Part shown: in pieces, positions 30,701 through 36,729 of the stretch
How the letters are laid out: each line of letters begins with the position of its first letter
Position numbering within the stretch: position 1 is the stretch's first letter
NCBI RefSeq assembly: GCF_000002075.1
Contig: NW_004797391.1
Location: 729,159 to 793,158, forward strand
Origin: Aplysia californica
Taxonomy: Eukaryota; Mollusca; Gastropoda; Aplysiida; Aplysiidae
DNA length: 64,000 nt
Reading direction: 5' to 3'
Notes under the pieces: generated by a model
Database searches by the model: none
What the model was told of the DNA's origin: nothing
The model's input: only the letters and a program-made list of their open reading frames with translations
Made by a program: the position numbers and the translations under genes

Positions 30701-32679
30701 GGCTGTTTGTCTCTGTCTGTCTGTATGTCTGTGTTTTTGACCATCTGCCTGTATGTTCTGTCTGTCTGTAAATATCTGTTAAACTTTGTGCTTGTCTGTC
30801 TGTCTGTTTGACCTTCTGCCTGCTCGTCTATTTGTCTGTCTGTCTGTCTTGTCTTGTTCTCTCTTTTTTCCTTTTTTTGGGGTCAAGATTTAATATGTGT
30901 ACTGGTATTGAATCTTTGTACTTTCAGATATGCACTGCAAAGATATCATATGCGGGGTGAATTTCTCTTTTTTTCAGATATGGTCTGTAGAGATATAATG
31001 ATGTGTTTTGAAGTTCTACCCTTTCAGAGATATGCTCTCTAAAGATGTAACGCTAATACATGTATTGATATCACTACTTTCAGATATGCTCTCTAAAGAA
31101 CCGCCATGGAGCGAGGGAGAGTCTTGTTTAGAATGTTCTGCCAAATTTAATATTAAAACAAGAAAACACCATTGGTGAGTCCTTTTTTTAATGCTTTCCT
31201 GCCTACTTTTTCGATATTGCATACATGTTGTAACATGTAAGTTTAAGGTACTGGTATTTTAAACAGTCTGTGGAAAGTGAATGTCATGTCATTGATATCT
31301 TGCTACCTCAGAAGTTCAAAGTTTTATCTGCTCAATACGTAGTTTTGAGAAATTTGACATAAAAGATTTTGAGTTGCACAATGTGCCATGCTTTTTCAAA
31401 TGCAATTCTTGGAATATCTTGATAAAGACTCTGAATATTCCTATGATTTTGATAGAACAGAGAAAATATTTGGTTTTTGACCTCATGTATAGTAACTCAA
31501 AGCAGCCCAAAATGTCACTGATAGAACTTTGTAATTCTGAGGTAGCAACATATATGTGTTTGCAGTTGGGCACATCGCAGTGTTCGTTAGTATCATGCTA
31601 TGCTTTGATGCAAACGACCCCTGTTCCAATCCTCAAATGGAGGGTTTGAACTTGGGTTGTTTAGAAGTTTTCAATTCTCTTTACTTGTTGTGAGCTTGAG
31701 CTTGTTGACATTCAATGTCTTGTCTGTTAAATAACCTTAAAGCGTTGAAAGGGATGATAAACCCATACAGTACCCCCCGGGGCAGTGCCACTGTCTGTAG
31801 TAGTGTCTTTAGGCCATTCCCAAAGGGGGGACAATTCTCGTTCATGTACAGTAGAATTGTAAATGGGCTGATTCATCATGTCACCTTCTTAACTGTGCCT
31901 GATCTACAACAGAGAACTGCTGCTTTTTCTTTCCTAATCCTCACTATTGTCATTTCTGTGTACTTCTTTTGTATGTTTGTCACACTCTTGTGGTCTGCTA
32001 TTTCCGGGGTGCTTTGATAGTCGAAGCAGACTTTGTGCTGTTGAAGCTAGAGAGGTGAGCAGAGTAAATCTGATTCCCGGTAAAGACTTCTCTGCTGACA
32101 CTCACCCCTTGGCGCTCATATGACCTTATGCAGTTGTGAGCGCCGTAAAACCCTCTACTATTAAAAAAACAAAAAAAACAACAATACAGTTATCTGAATA
32201 AAAAATATCTGCAGTTTTGTGCCAGGGAATTTTTAAAGACTTCATTTACCCTACTCTACTCTGTTCCAGATTTTAAATTACCTTAGTGTTGTTGACAGGG
32301 GAGTTATAGTAATGATAGTTACCTATATGTCTAAGTAGTGCATACCCCTGCTCAAAAGTAAGCTCTATAACTTTATTTATTGAAACAGAGTAGGACATTT
32401 TTTCACGCAAACAAGCAGACTAATGCTTTTATGTGTTATTGTAGACCTGCGATATGGTAATAAAGGGAGGGGGGAGGGGGGGCGGAGAATTACTCTATGT
32501 GTACTTTTACTAATGTTGTATCTTTTTTTTTTTTTCATGGTTTCAGCCGTCACTGTGGACGTTTGCTGTGCTCAAAATGTTCCAGTCGAGATATGCCCAT
32601 TGTGAAGTTCAACCTGAGCAAGCCAGTGCGAGTGTGTGACGTCTGCTTCGATGTTCTCTCTGTCGGGGGTCAGTTTTAA
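98..32679 (+). CDS. ANKFY1: ANKFY1 / Rabankyrin-5, complete 26-exon gene
   Basis: Family role: a Rab5 effector on early endosomes and macropinosomes, held there by FYVE binding to PI3P. Coding exons: 98-107, 2640-2835, 3559-3680, 4562-4697, 7414-7537, 9257-9406, 9680-9845, 10533-10642, 11653-11747, 12097-12229, 13244-13447, 14560-14797, 16290-16477, 17647-17714, 18371-18539, 19165-19283, 20470-20532, 22171-22264, 23251-23451, 24797-24973, 25594-25741, 27447-27537, 29752-29876, 30528-30674, 31084-31174, 32547-32679. All junctions are GT-AG, all phases agree, and the total is 3498 nt = 1165 codons plus TAA, against about 1169 residues in human. The order is coiled coil, BTB, ankyrin repeats, FYVE. 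Alignment to the remembered human protein is continuous from MAD/MAEEEV to the end; the human NPFED motif is absent. Joins were made by eye without transcript data. Confidence 0.97.
108..2639 (+). other. ANKFY1 intron 1 content
   Basis: AT-rich intron of about 2.5 kb. It contains a GATCTA microsatellite (482-515) and several scattered CTAGATCT words. It begins GTAAGA and ends ATGAACAG. The first several hundred bases are less AT-rich and may hold regulatory sequence, but nothing specific is recognised. Confidence 0.5.
482..515. repeat. (GATCTA)n microsatellite
   Basis: A near-perfect run of GATCTA units, about 5.5 copies, inside intron 1. Confidence 0.9.
3316..3505 (+). repeat. SINE-like family C copy (tRNA-like head)
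   Basis: The head has GTGGTGCAGTGGCTAGA (A-box-like), then GAGGTTGATTCTCGAGT (B-box-like). The body matches other C copies (GGCCCTGACATGCAGG, then a CTTCCTG block). It ends about 50 bp before the exon 3 acceptor. tRNA origin is inferred from the two box-like motifs. Confidence 0.6.
3559..7537 (+). CDS. ANKFY1: ANKFY1 exons 3-5: BTB/POZ domain
   Basis: Exons 3559-3680, 4562-4697 and 7414-7537 encode residues about 69-196. BTB hallmarks are DLVIQLEGG, HDVKAHKFILSARSD (the H-K-x-x-L-x-x-R-S core), FALIRWIYTDEI, and LLRAATRFKLEELRNRCENG. A helical BTB-extension stretch follows (VKNCIKFYQTAEEMQAEVL, ending ELISNHW). BTB domains mediate dimerisation or Cul3 binding in other families; here the function is inferred only from the domain. 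Intron 4, between exons 4 and 5, is the longest of the gene (2.7 kb) and carries MITE E1. Confidence 0.95.
3944..3982. repeat. (AAT)n microsatellite
   Basis: About 13 uninterrupted AAT units in the intron after exon 3. Confidence 0.9.
4131..4304 (+). repeat. SINE-like family A copy
   Basis: It starts at TGGTTGGCGGGTGCTCTGG and contains CTATCAAACATCTATCATC. It ends with the diagnostic tail TTGTGTTGCAAGTGCCTTAA. Similar copies lie at 10795, 16086, 20985, 29503 and 38938. Confidence 0.75.
4354..4407 (-). repeat. Inverted family A tail fragment
   Basis: TTTTACGGCACTTGCAACAC followed by AATAAGGTCATATAAG is the reverse complement of the A-family 3' tail. It lies about 50 bp after the forward copy and could form a hairpin with it. 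Confidence 0.7.
5231..5310. repeat. 20-bp tandem repeat, four copies
   Basis: CTACAAAGTCTRTCAATAGG is repeated four times head to tail. Copies 1-2 have G and copies 3-4 have A at the variable site; the first copy starts AT instead of CT. Confidence 0.95.
5938..6625. mobile_element. MITE family E, copy E1 (non-autonomous DNA transposon)
   Basis: About 690 bp with terminal inverted repeats. The left end is AACTCTTTCCAGACGT. The right end read in reverse is TTAACTCTTTCCGGACAT. No transposase frame is present. The superfamily is not assigned. Similar ends bound elements at 27804-28105 and 54964-55255. Confidence 0.6.
7567..7586. repeat. (GA)n microsatellite
   Basis: A short GA run just after the exon 5 donor. 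Confidence 0.85.
7855..8010. repeat. Degenerate ~50-bp tandem array, upstream part
   Basis: Units with GTAGGTATTTCAATTTTTC and TTGTGTTTCTTA recur here. They match the array at 8825-9256. The two parts are separated by unrelated sequence and the family B copy at 8271-8665. Confidence 0.55.
8271..8665 (+). repeat. SINE-like family B copy B1
   Basis: About 390 bp. It opens after a poly-C run with GGGGTGGTGCCACTGACTG, then TGTCTTTAGGCCATTCCC. The middle has CTATTTCCGGGGTGCCTTGA and ATAGTCGAAGCAGACTTTG. The tail is CATATGACCTTATGCAGTTG then GCGAGCGCTGTAAAACC. Its tail resembles that of family A. Confidence 0.75.
8825..9256. repeat. Degenerate ~50-bp tandem array ending at the exon 6 acceptor
   Basis: About eight diverged units run into exon 6. 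Each unit has the pattern AGGTAGGTATTTCAATTTC then TTTTGTTGTGTTTCTTAA then CTCTC. The pyrimidine tract and AG used for exon 6 are the end of the last unit. Unit lengths vary. Confidence 0.75.
9257..10642 (+). CDS. ANKFY1: ANKFY1 exons 6-8: linker and first ankyrin repeats
   Basis: Exons 9257-9406, 9680-9845 and 10533-10642 cover residues about 197-338. Visible motifs are KTEYPLHTAIRTEREDVVFL, LALDLALKTQQRSIAQTL, ADVNRKDNSGKCLLYKAIQRG and ETPLHMVSRFD. These follow the ankyrin G-x-TPLHxA pattern and parallel human 'KTEYPLHKAIKVEREDVVFL'. The acceptor of exon 6 ends a degenerate tandem array (see the repeat entry at 8825-9256). Confidence 0.94.
10795..10972 (+). repeat. SINE-like family A copy
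   Basis: GGGTGGTTGGCGGGTGCTGG begins the copy. CTATCAAACATCTATCC follows. ACCTAATTGTGTTGCAAGTG with GTAAAACTC ends it. Same orientation as the host gene. Confidence 0.75.
11251..11346. repeat. CTGTCT/CT microsatellite abutting the gap
   Basis: CTGTCT hexamers pass into pure CT dinucleotides which run into the N block. The true length is unknown. Confidence 0.9.
11347..11446. other. Assembly gap (100 N)
   Basis: Exactly 100 N in the intron between ANKFY1 exons 8 and 9, so a placeholder length is likely. The coding frame is unaffected because both flanking exons join in phase. Confidence 0.99.
11653..13447 (+). CDS. ANKFY1: ANKFY1 exons 9-11: ankyrin repeats
   Basis: Exons 11653-11747, 12097-12229 and 13244-13447 cover residues about 339-482. 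Visible are KVAKLLVDHKADVNVQDSTG, CTPLHNAVLSCNEPVFSVL, GHTVLWLALQRQ, AAQLITAGASPDAVEPETG and NSLLHLAAQHGYQEA. At the exon 10/11 join the protein reads LQRQ-AESPVEENGPLYGEKT. Mammalian Rabankyrin-5 has its NPFED (EHD-binding) motif at this place; it is not present here. The exon 8-9 intron contains the N gap. Confidence 0.93.
11762..11850. repeat. CTC/CCT-rich low-complexity tract
   Basis: Nearly all C and T, starting about 15 bp after the exon 9 donor. Confidence 0.8.
12230..13243 (+). other. ANKFY1 intron 10 content
   Basis: About 1 kb, AT-rich, with a short poly-G run near 12430. I looked here for an exon encoding an NPF-type motif and saw none. No clear repeat family was recognised. Confidence 0.5.
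14304..14490 (+). repeat. SINE-like family C copy
   Basis: It carries AAGGCTCTTCGCTGTTGC near the head and CATTCAGCCAGAGTTGGCC in the body. The end is ATCTAAATTGTGTCAATGGG with GGCATAAAC, the C-family 3' signature. Confidence 0.65.
14560..17714 (+). CDS. ANKFY1: ANKFY1 exons 12-14: ankyrin repeats
   Basis: Exons 14560-14797, 16290-16477 and 17647-17714 cover residues about 483-646. Motifs: GETPLHYACEEGLTELVRIL, KGANPNAQ, QQTPLHLALTKGHHSVVQVF, SRGQTVLALSLWNNMHDMAD, CGANINEKNSAGMTLLHQ and AIEAQDAPSALFLMDHLADL. Order and spacing match the human protein ('DSRDQTVLGLALWTGMHTIA'). Exon 14 is only 68 nt and has a weak donor (AAT then GTACGC). Confidence 0.93.
14798..16289 (+). other. ANKFY1 intron 12 content
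   Basis: About 1.5 kb, AT-rich. A family A copy occupies the last 200 bp; a weak H-like fragment lies near 15880-15960. Nothing else is recognised. Confidence 0.5.
16086..16268 (+). repeat. SINE-like family A copy
   Basis: GATGGTTGGCGGGTGCTCTGG-like start, CTATCAACAACTATCATCC in the middle, and GACCTAATTGTGTTGCAAGT at the end. The copy stops about 20 bp before the exon 13 acceptor. Confidence 0.75.
16525..16640 (+). repeat. SINE-like family H fragment
   Basis: CTGTTGGTTGGTCCCGCTTC, TTTGTCTGTTTGTGTTGC and a CCAAGCATTAAATGGTCAG block resemble the H copies at 22005 and 29945. Confidence 0.45.
16815..17093 (+). mobile_element. MITE family D, copy D2 (left end missing)
   Basis: It matches D1 from TGCCTGGTTTCAGGGGTTAA to the right end GAGCGCCCGATTTCACCACG. 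The left about 150 bp seen in D1 are absent. Confidence 0.6.
17275..17405 (+). repeat. SINE-like family C copy, 3' truncated
   Basis: GGTGTAGTGGTTAGGTGCTT is an A-box-like head and CCTAGTTGAAATATTCCAAT stands at the B-box place. The body runs to CTGGGATGATG; the 3' signature was not found. Confidence 0.55.
18196..18302. repeat. GT- and GA-rich simple repeat
   Basis: TGTGTGTGT-type runs followed by GAGAGACACAGAGAG units, about 70 bp before the exon 15 acceptor. Confidence 0.75.
18371..20532 (+). CDS. ANKFY1: ANKFY1 exons 15-17: ankyrin repeats with proline-rich loop
   Basis: Exons 18371-18539, 19165-19283 and 20470-20532 cover residues about 647-763. Motifs: DKQTVLQHAISRHLPVVVSA, DEQGDCPLWQALDSGQEEIA, HTLVKHGCDVNLWSQSPVG and CFQTLLHRALDQNNEAIASF. 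The short exon 17 encodes the loop SGCDKNCPRRPGPNGEGAEE, parallel to human SGCDVNSPRQPGANGEGEEE. A polypyrimidine block of about 245 bp begins roughly 45 bp after the exon 17 donor. Confidence 0.94.
18707..18800. mobile_element. Possible short MITE E derivative
   Basis: TTAACTCTTTCGGTACGG at the left and AAAAAGAGTTTA at the right resemble E-family ends, and GATATATCGC resembles the E1 interior. Only about 94 bp; could be chance. Confidence 0.3.
19384..19480 (+). repeat. SINE-like family H fragment
   Basis: GTGCACTAAATGACTGTTGT then TACGTCAATGTGCATCTC and TTTACTCAAACAA match the 3' half of family H. Confidence 0.5.
19918..20110 (+). repeat. SINE-like family C copy
   Basis: GTGATGCAACAGTTAGGCTC (A-box-like), TGTGTTTGATTCCTAAGT (B-box-like), CTGGACTGGTAGGATGG, and the end CTTCCTGAATCATCTAAATT followed by GTGGGCATAAG. 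One of the better-preserved C copies. Confidence 0.7.
20101..20400. repeat. Degenerate ~38-bp tandem array
   Basis: Units of the form AAGATATTCACAATCATTTA then a GATCATTGGTGT-type block recur about eight times with drift. The array starts at the end of the C copy (GGGCATAAG), so the SINE end may have seeded it. Confidence 0.7.
20577..20822. repeat. Polypyrimidine tract of about 245 bp
   Basis: Almost only C and T on the + strand, made of CTTCTC/CCTTTT words, starting about 45 bp after the exon 17 donor. Confidence 0.9.
20985..21115 (+). repeat. SINE-like family A copy, left piece (interrupted)
   Basis: GGGTGGTTGGCGAGTGCTCTG start and AATCTTTGGCACTTATATG end. The A sequence then breaks off and resumes at 21553. 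Confidence 0.75.
21116..21552. mobile_element. MITE family D, copy D1, inserted in an A copy
   Basis: 437 bp. The left end has AACGTGATGGAATCAGG and GGCTCGTCAA. The right end reversed has ATCGTGGTGAAATCAGG and CGCTTGTCAA. That is 22 of 27 matches. ATATG flanks both sides, a likely target-site duplication. No frame suggests a transposase. Confidence 0.8.
21553..21607 (+). repeat. SINE-like family A copy, right piece
   Basis: ATATGATCTTTTTGTGTTGC then ATGTGCCGTAAAATTC completes the A tail after the D1 insertion. Confidence 0.75.
22005..22125 (+). repeat. SINE-like family H copy
   Basis: AGATGGTTGAACGGTGTCAC, TGGTTGGTCCTACTTC, then TGTCTGTCTG units and TTTTTCCTTCAGTAAATGCC. Confidence 0.55.
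22171..24973 (+). CDS. ANKFY1: ANKFY1 exons 18-20: ankyrin repeats
   Basis: Exons 22171-22264, 23251-23451 and 24797-24973 cover residues about 764-921. Motifs: DGQTPLHMACAWGLEMVVQC, DAEGKTPVHIAIENQFPVVI, GHSPFAAAMLTKDNKAAQAI, VDNKGRNFLHTAITKADIES and VHANVNSRSQDSQNLTPLHL. This is the best-conserved stretch relative to human ('VDNKGRNFLHVAVQNSDIES'). The acceptor of exon 20 follows a CA-rich microsatellite instead of an ordinary pyrimidine tract. Confidence 0.95.
22385..22720 (-). repeat. SINE-like family G copy (tRNA-like head)
   Basis: On the minus strand the head reads CTAGTAGTTAGGCTGCTGC then AGATCGAATCCTAGTCTGGG, good A- and B-box-like sequences. The body ends with GGCATGGAGTCTTTTTTCAA. 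A partial copy lies at 47640-47790. Confidence 0.6.
23622..24045 (-). mobile_element. MITE family D, copy D3 (inverted)
   Basis: The + strand starts TTAAATTAGGCGCTCGTCG and ends ATTGACAAGCGTTTGACTCC with CCCCGTCATTACC. This is the reverse complement order of D1 with both ends present; interior words also match (CAGGCGACCCCCACCTCC). Confidence 0.65.
24721..24790. repeat. C-run and (CA)n microsatellite at the exon 20 acceptor
   Basis: CCCCCCCCCTCC followed by CACACACA runs up to CCCCTTCAG. The usual pyrimidine tract is replaced by CA repeat. Confidence 0.9.
25594..30674 (+). CDS. ANKFY1: ANKFY1 exons 21-24: last ankyrin repeats
   Basis: Exons 25594-25741, 27447-27537, 29752-29876 and 30528-30674 cover residues about 922-1091. 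Motifs: CETALHLAAAKDCSTICSIL, VDFDAVDENLNNALHRAVIN, GQNPLHILGQYGKDNAAAMF, PDNEGNTVILLAYLNGNGNL, CRALVRAGACLG and FNAPVATKQLLFKLL. The exon 22 donor splits a lysine codon (AA|G) so the join reads NAKGQNPLH. Introns 21 and 22 are long (1.7 and 2.2 kb); intron 22 carries MITE E2. Confidence 0.94.
27000..27142 (+). repeat. SINE-like family H copy
   Basis: GATTGGAGGTAGGTCCTTC head, CTACTACTAAATGATTGTTA, and TATCTTTCTTTATTCAAACA with AACTCAAGC end. Confidence 0.55.
27262..27400 (+). repeat. SINE-like family C fragment
   Basis: TGCTGTTGCATGCTGAAGTT, GTGAGTTCAATTACTATGCG and GGGGAAGTTTATTTTATTGA then GTGTCTCAGT correspond to the head half of family C. Confidence 0.5.
27804..28105. mobile_element. 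MITE family E, copy E2
   Basis: About 300 bp. The left end is TTAACTCTTCATTTCTG and the right end reversed is TTAACTCTTTATCTCTG. No transposase frame. Confidence 0.6.
29405..29470 (+). repeat. Family B tail fragment
   Basis: GCTCATATGACCTTATGCAG then TTGCGAGCGCCGTAAAACCC, followed by an AAAC repeat. Only the 3' end is present. Confidence 0.65.
29503..29676 (+). repeat. SINE-like family A copy
   Basis: GATTGGTGGGTGCTCTAGTG, TCAAACATCTATCGTC, CTAATCTTCGGCTCTTATAT and GACCTTATTGTGTTGCAAGT then GCCGTAAAACTC. Confidence 0.75.
29945..30082 (+). repeat. SINE-like family H copy
   Basis: GGGTGGTTAGCGGGCGCCAC, CAGTAGGTCTTACTTC, TCTGTCTGTCTG, GTGCTAAATTACCATTGTTG and TCTTTAGTCAAACAAGC. The head resembles that of family A. 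Confidence 0.6.
30921..31100 (+). repeat. ~50-bp tandem array of the exon 25 acceptor
   Basis: Four units start at 30921, 30971, 31021 and about 31077. Each begins YTTTCAGATATG-like and continues with a CTCTCTAAAGAT-like block (best in units 3 and 4). The last unit contains the real exon 25 acceptor and first codons. Confidence 0.85.
31084..32679 (+). CDS. ANKFY1: ANKFY1 exons 25-26: FYVE zinc finger and stop
   Basis: Exons 31084-31174 and 32547-32679 encode residues about 1092-1165. The FYVE signature is complete: WSEGESC at the N-terminal tryptophan motif, the basic PI3P-binding motif RKHHCRHCG, and RVC at the end. Eight zinc cysteines stand in four CxxC pairs (SCLEC, HCRHC, LCSKC, VCDVC). 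The intron falls within the basic motif and splits the HHC cysteine codon (TG|C). The protein ends FDVLSVGGQF, close to human FDVLTLGGVS. An alternative in-frame upstream acceptor at 31030 is discussed in the findings. Confidence 0.97.
31773..32165 (+). repeat. SINE-like family B copy B2
   Basis: CCCCGGGGCAGTGCCACTGT start, GTGTCTTTAGGCCATTCCC, CTATTTCCGGGGTGCTTTGA, ATAGTCGAAGCAGACTTTG and the tail TATGACCTTATGCAGTTGTG then AGCGCCGTAAAACC. Confidence 0.75.
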
Positions 32680-32729
32680 TGAAAAGATGGGTGGCTAGTG
32701 TAGGCCTACTTGTTGGTCAGTTGTTCTAG

Positions 32730-32861
32730 TTCTAGTGGAGAAGTGGGTCTGTCCCAGAGGAGTTCTAGTGGAGATGTGGGTCTGTCCCAGAGGAGTTCTA
32801 GTGGAGATGTGGGTCTGTCCCAGAGGAGTTCTAGTGGAGATGTGGGTCTGTCCCAGAGGCA
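32730..32861. repeat. 33-bp tandem repeat, four copies, in ANKFY1 3' UTR
   Basis: Four 33-bp units beginning TTCTAGTGGAGATGTGGG and ending GTCCCAGAGGAG start about 50 bp after the stop. Units 2-4 are almost identical. The period is a multiple of three, so all frames stay open through it. Confidence 0.95.
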
Positions 32862-33902
32862 ACTTGTCAGCTCTCTACTCTCATCACTATTGTGAGTTTT
32901 TAAAAACAAACAACTTGATAAATAACTGTCACAAATTTAAATGAACACAAATATTTTTGTCTAGGTTTTGGATAAGGTTCAAAGGAAGCTGTATGTTATT
33001 TCTTTTTTTGTTTTATGAACTCTTGAAGAGTGTGAAAACGTGGGATCTTAAAGACAGAAGAATTAATGAATAAATAGATACTTGCTGGCTTCAATTTGAA
33101 TTGTATGTTTGTGAAGGAAACACAGAAGTCGCCGTAACTGTGATGTCATTATTGAGATGCTGCAATGAAATTCTGTGGACTGATCACTAACATGTTGTCA
33201 CATGAGGCAACTGACAGTTGAAATGAAGGGCTCTGTGATAAAGTAGGTCATAAGCAGTATCCAAATTTTTTTTCTTCTTTCCTTTGGCTTGTGAGTTGGA
33301 TCTATAACTCATAAGTATACGGAAGGTTATTCCACCTTTGTAAGCAGCCAATTCGTTAATCCAGTTTTTCAGCATTACAAACTTACAGATACTTACCTTT
33401 GTACTGCCTGGACTCAGTTTTTTCTTCAACAGCGTGCACAGTACACTCTTTCTACGTTTTTCCCCCCAACATTTTTAGATATAAAACATTTTGTCATAAA
33501 GCCTTTTCAATATTAAAGACTGTGGTAGAAGTTGTGTGAACTGATATACTTAATAGGCATCTGGTATACTTTACTTTTCTGATCCAGTGGTCATCTCAGT
33601 TCTTGCCCTTCGGCCTGTGTATCCAGTATGCAAGGAACATCTGAAAGTTGACATTTAGATGTCTGAGTAGACTCCCCTTACTATTTTTTATAATGCTCTG
33701 CGGAAGATTTTTCGCATCGTACGGTGCTCATATTTTATCGTATATTTATCTGTTTTTGCCAGTTAGATAGATTTTGTTGTGTCCTCTCTTTTTTTTTCTT
33801 GTAAACTTTGCCCTGCCGCTGAGTTGTGTACAATATTTGAGACTTGTTGGGTCGTAATGTCTGATTGGTTGCTAATATTGTATCATTTTATGTCATGTCA
33901 CA

Positions 33903-33908
33903 AATAAA
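33903..33908 (+). terminator. Candidate poly(A) signal for ANKFY1
   Basis: AATAAA about 1.2 kb after the stop codon. It is the first clear canonical hexamer on the + strand I noticed after the stop, but use cannot be judged without transcript ends. Confidence 0.35.
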
Positions 33909-35295
33909 AAAACCCAGGGACTTTTTGTACATTGGGACCTAACAGCACCTTTCGCCTGCACAATGTTTTCCAAATGATAGACATAATTGGTGAATATAAT
34001 ATTGGTGACAATTACGAATTACTCTAAAAATTGAGGGTGCTATAATTGAAATGAACCGTTGCTTTTGATCTTGTAAGATGAGTCTGGTCTGTATGTTTAT
34101 CTTGCTGTTTGCATCTTGCAGGTAGTTTGTTGTTTTACAATTCTAAGAACTTTGAGTGATTCAGCCGAGTTTGACTATGTGTCTGGAGAGCAAGTCCTAA
34201 CTTTTTTATAAAGGTTTTATATATATTCGGTATAGTGTGGCTATGCTGCTTGCGTATATTATTTGCTGATGTTTTCATTGTTTTCCAACCTCCCTGGTGC
34301 CTGGATATGGCCCGATGTGTGCACGGATTAAGACTGATGATGGGAACTGCTGTGTGTGTGTTCGTGTTTTACTTCCTTTGCCCTCATTAAATTTCTTTAC
34401 GAGTGTGGAGTTGGTTTGGTGTAATAGTGCATTTGCCCCAGTTTCTAGGAGTTTAGTCGTAGAATATCTTCTAAAGTTGCAGAAGATTTTTTATTTTTTT
34501 GGAGGGGGGGGGGGAGGGGGAGAAAATTTTTGTCCTGGCTTTTTGATAATAACTCTGTTCAGTCAGAGACTGGCTTCTCAACTTGCCTGTTGATGTTATA
34601 TGTATTGCATACAGAAAGCACAACAGATTGTTCAAGTCCCATCAATATACTGGAGAACCAAGTCTTGTGATCTTAAATATCTATGGTGCTGGCAAACTGT
34701 ACATTAGAACCAAACTAATGTCATTTCAATACATTTATTGTTGAAGTCTTTCCAAATGGAAGACAGGTGTGTCTTAAAAGTTGAAAATGATCATACTCAT
34801 ACTAAACCACCATGAAACCAACTTCTAGGGTCATATCTAGGACGTTTGGAAAAATAATTGATTTTCAGGTCTATTCCATCACCCAACTTCAAGAGATATA
34901 GTGTATTATTCATGAAGGCTGGGGATTGAATTTCATCTTGGTCTGTGTGATCAATTTTACTTTCTCCAGTAGTAGTACCTGCTAGTGAACTAGCCCATCA
35001 GATAGTGTGCTCACTTATCTATTTTTGTTGTTGCTTGAAAAGTCCTGATTTAAAACAAATTTTCCATTCATGTTGTTTGTCTCGGATGGACAAAGAGAAG
35101 CAACCAAGCTATGCTCACTTTGGGAAAATGGCGCAAGTATTCAGAGGAAAGAACAGTGAGAGGGATATAGGTGTATATACAGGCCAAGGTTCTCTTCCTT
35201 TTCACAATTTATTGTTACTAAAATAGGTGAGACTCTCAGCTGTACTCTGTTATTGTTGTTTTAGTTATATTCCGAGACACAATGTCCTGACTTCT

Positions 35296-35490
35296 GTGCT
35301 GAAGTGGTTGGGGCTCTTTGACCATCTTCCAGAAGGTATAAGTTTGACTTTCGTGTGGGATAGATGTTGTGCCAAGTATCTTGGGCTTTGTGCTGGGATG
35401 TGGGCCCCCACAGACCAGGATAAGCTTGAAAGACAGAGTTGAACAACCTGCTTCCTAAATTATTCAAATTGTGCCGATGGAAGCATAAAA
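35296..35490 (+). repeat. SINE-like family C copy (diverged)
   Basis: GAAGTGGTTGGGGCTCTTTG head, TAAGTTTGACTTTCGTGTGG, GTTGAACAACCTGCTTCCTA and ATTATTCAAATTGTGCCGAT with GGAAGCATAAAA end. Confidence 0.55.
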
Positions 35491-36326
35491 TAAAGCGTTG
35501 TGCCAATGGAGGCTTAAAGCATATAAATACCATTTCCTAAAAGACATGTGCCAAATATTGATACTGGTTCAATGTTGTTACTGCTGTATTCTTCTTGGAA
35601 GAGTTACTTATTGTCGCTGCATCAAGACAAATGAGGAGCTCCGGGTTTGTTTGTTGTTTTTTTTTTACTCGCCTTTAAAAGTTGGATCAAAACAGCGCTA
35701 CTCATTTTTCTTACGGCAGGGGCGATATGAAAGTTTTTTGTCCTTTCCAAAATCGTGAAAAAGAACAAATTTTAGCCGCACAATTCATTGAAGATATTAA
35801 GTTGTTATTTTTAATATAATTTTTTGTCTGATATTTTGACATATTTATACATTTTGTGTACCCCCTTATACATTCCTCATTTTGCCTCATATTCCATTTG
35901 TCATGGAAACAGTACTTTGCTTATTGTCAGTATCTATTCTGTGGGTGAAACATTTGAAAGTCTTGTTTTAAGCTATGCTTCATCATACCGTTACTGTTAA
36001 AATTACTTTTTACGAAAGTATGCATGCCAAAAACTTGTGGTAGCTCTGGCTTTTTGTAAGTCTGAGAATGTCTGGTATTGTTCTCACCTGTGGTTTTCTT
36101 TTAGATCCCTAGATGAAGACAAAGACTGAGTTTTTGAAGAGCCCTGAATATCTTTTTCTTTAACTGTTTCCTTGCAAGAGGGGTTTCCATGGTTGTGGTG
36201 GGCCAATGTGTTGTATAGTAAAGTATAGAGATGTGACTGGTTAACGTAAAGGTAGTGTGAGAGTGGCCAAATAAAATTGACATGTTGTGTATTAAAATAA
36301 AGTTAGAAGAATAAAGAGCAAGAAAA

Positions 36327-36729
36327 CCCCCTGGGGCGGTGCCACTGACTGTAGTGTCTTTACTTTAGGCCATTCCCAAAGGGGGGACATTTCTCGTTCA
36401 AGCACAGTAGAATTGTAAATGGGCTGATTTATTATGTCACGCTCATAACTGTGCCTGATCTACAACAGGGAACTGCTGTTTTTTCTGTCCTAATCCTTAC
36501 TATTGTCATTTTCCTCTACTTCTTTTGTACGTTTGTTACTCTTGTGACCCGCTATTTCCGGGGTGCCTTGATAGTCGAAGCAGACCTTGTGCTGTTGAAG
36601 CTAGAGGTGTGAGCAGAATAAGTCTGAATCCCTGTAAGGACTTCTCTGTTGACACCCACCCCTTGGCGCTCATATGACCTTATGCAGTTGTGAGGGCCGT
36701 AAAACCCTCTACTAAAAAAAAAAAAAAAG
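36327..36729 (+). repeat. SINE-like family B copy B3
   Basis: CCCTGGGGCGGTGCCACTG start, CTATTTCCGGGGTGCCTTGA and tail CATATGACCTTATGCAGTTG then TGAGGGCCGTAAAACC, ending in an A run. Confidence 0.75.

Larger units (their letters stand above)
32680..33930 (+). other. ANKFY1: Probable ANKFY1 3' UTR
   Basis: The sequence after the TAA stop is AT-rich and has no long frames. It contains a 33-bp tandem repeat at 32730-32861. A canonical AATAAA at 33903-33908 is a plausible polyadenylation signal. Later AATAAA motifs near 35490 and 36297 could extend the UTR, so the end is uncertain. Confidence 0.45.

Noticed and set aside
32706-32944. Frames with an 11-residue repeat after the ANKFY1 stop
   Set aside because: The 33-bp tandem repeat keeps all frames open; the regular ANKFY1 protein ends before it at a family-typical C-terminus.
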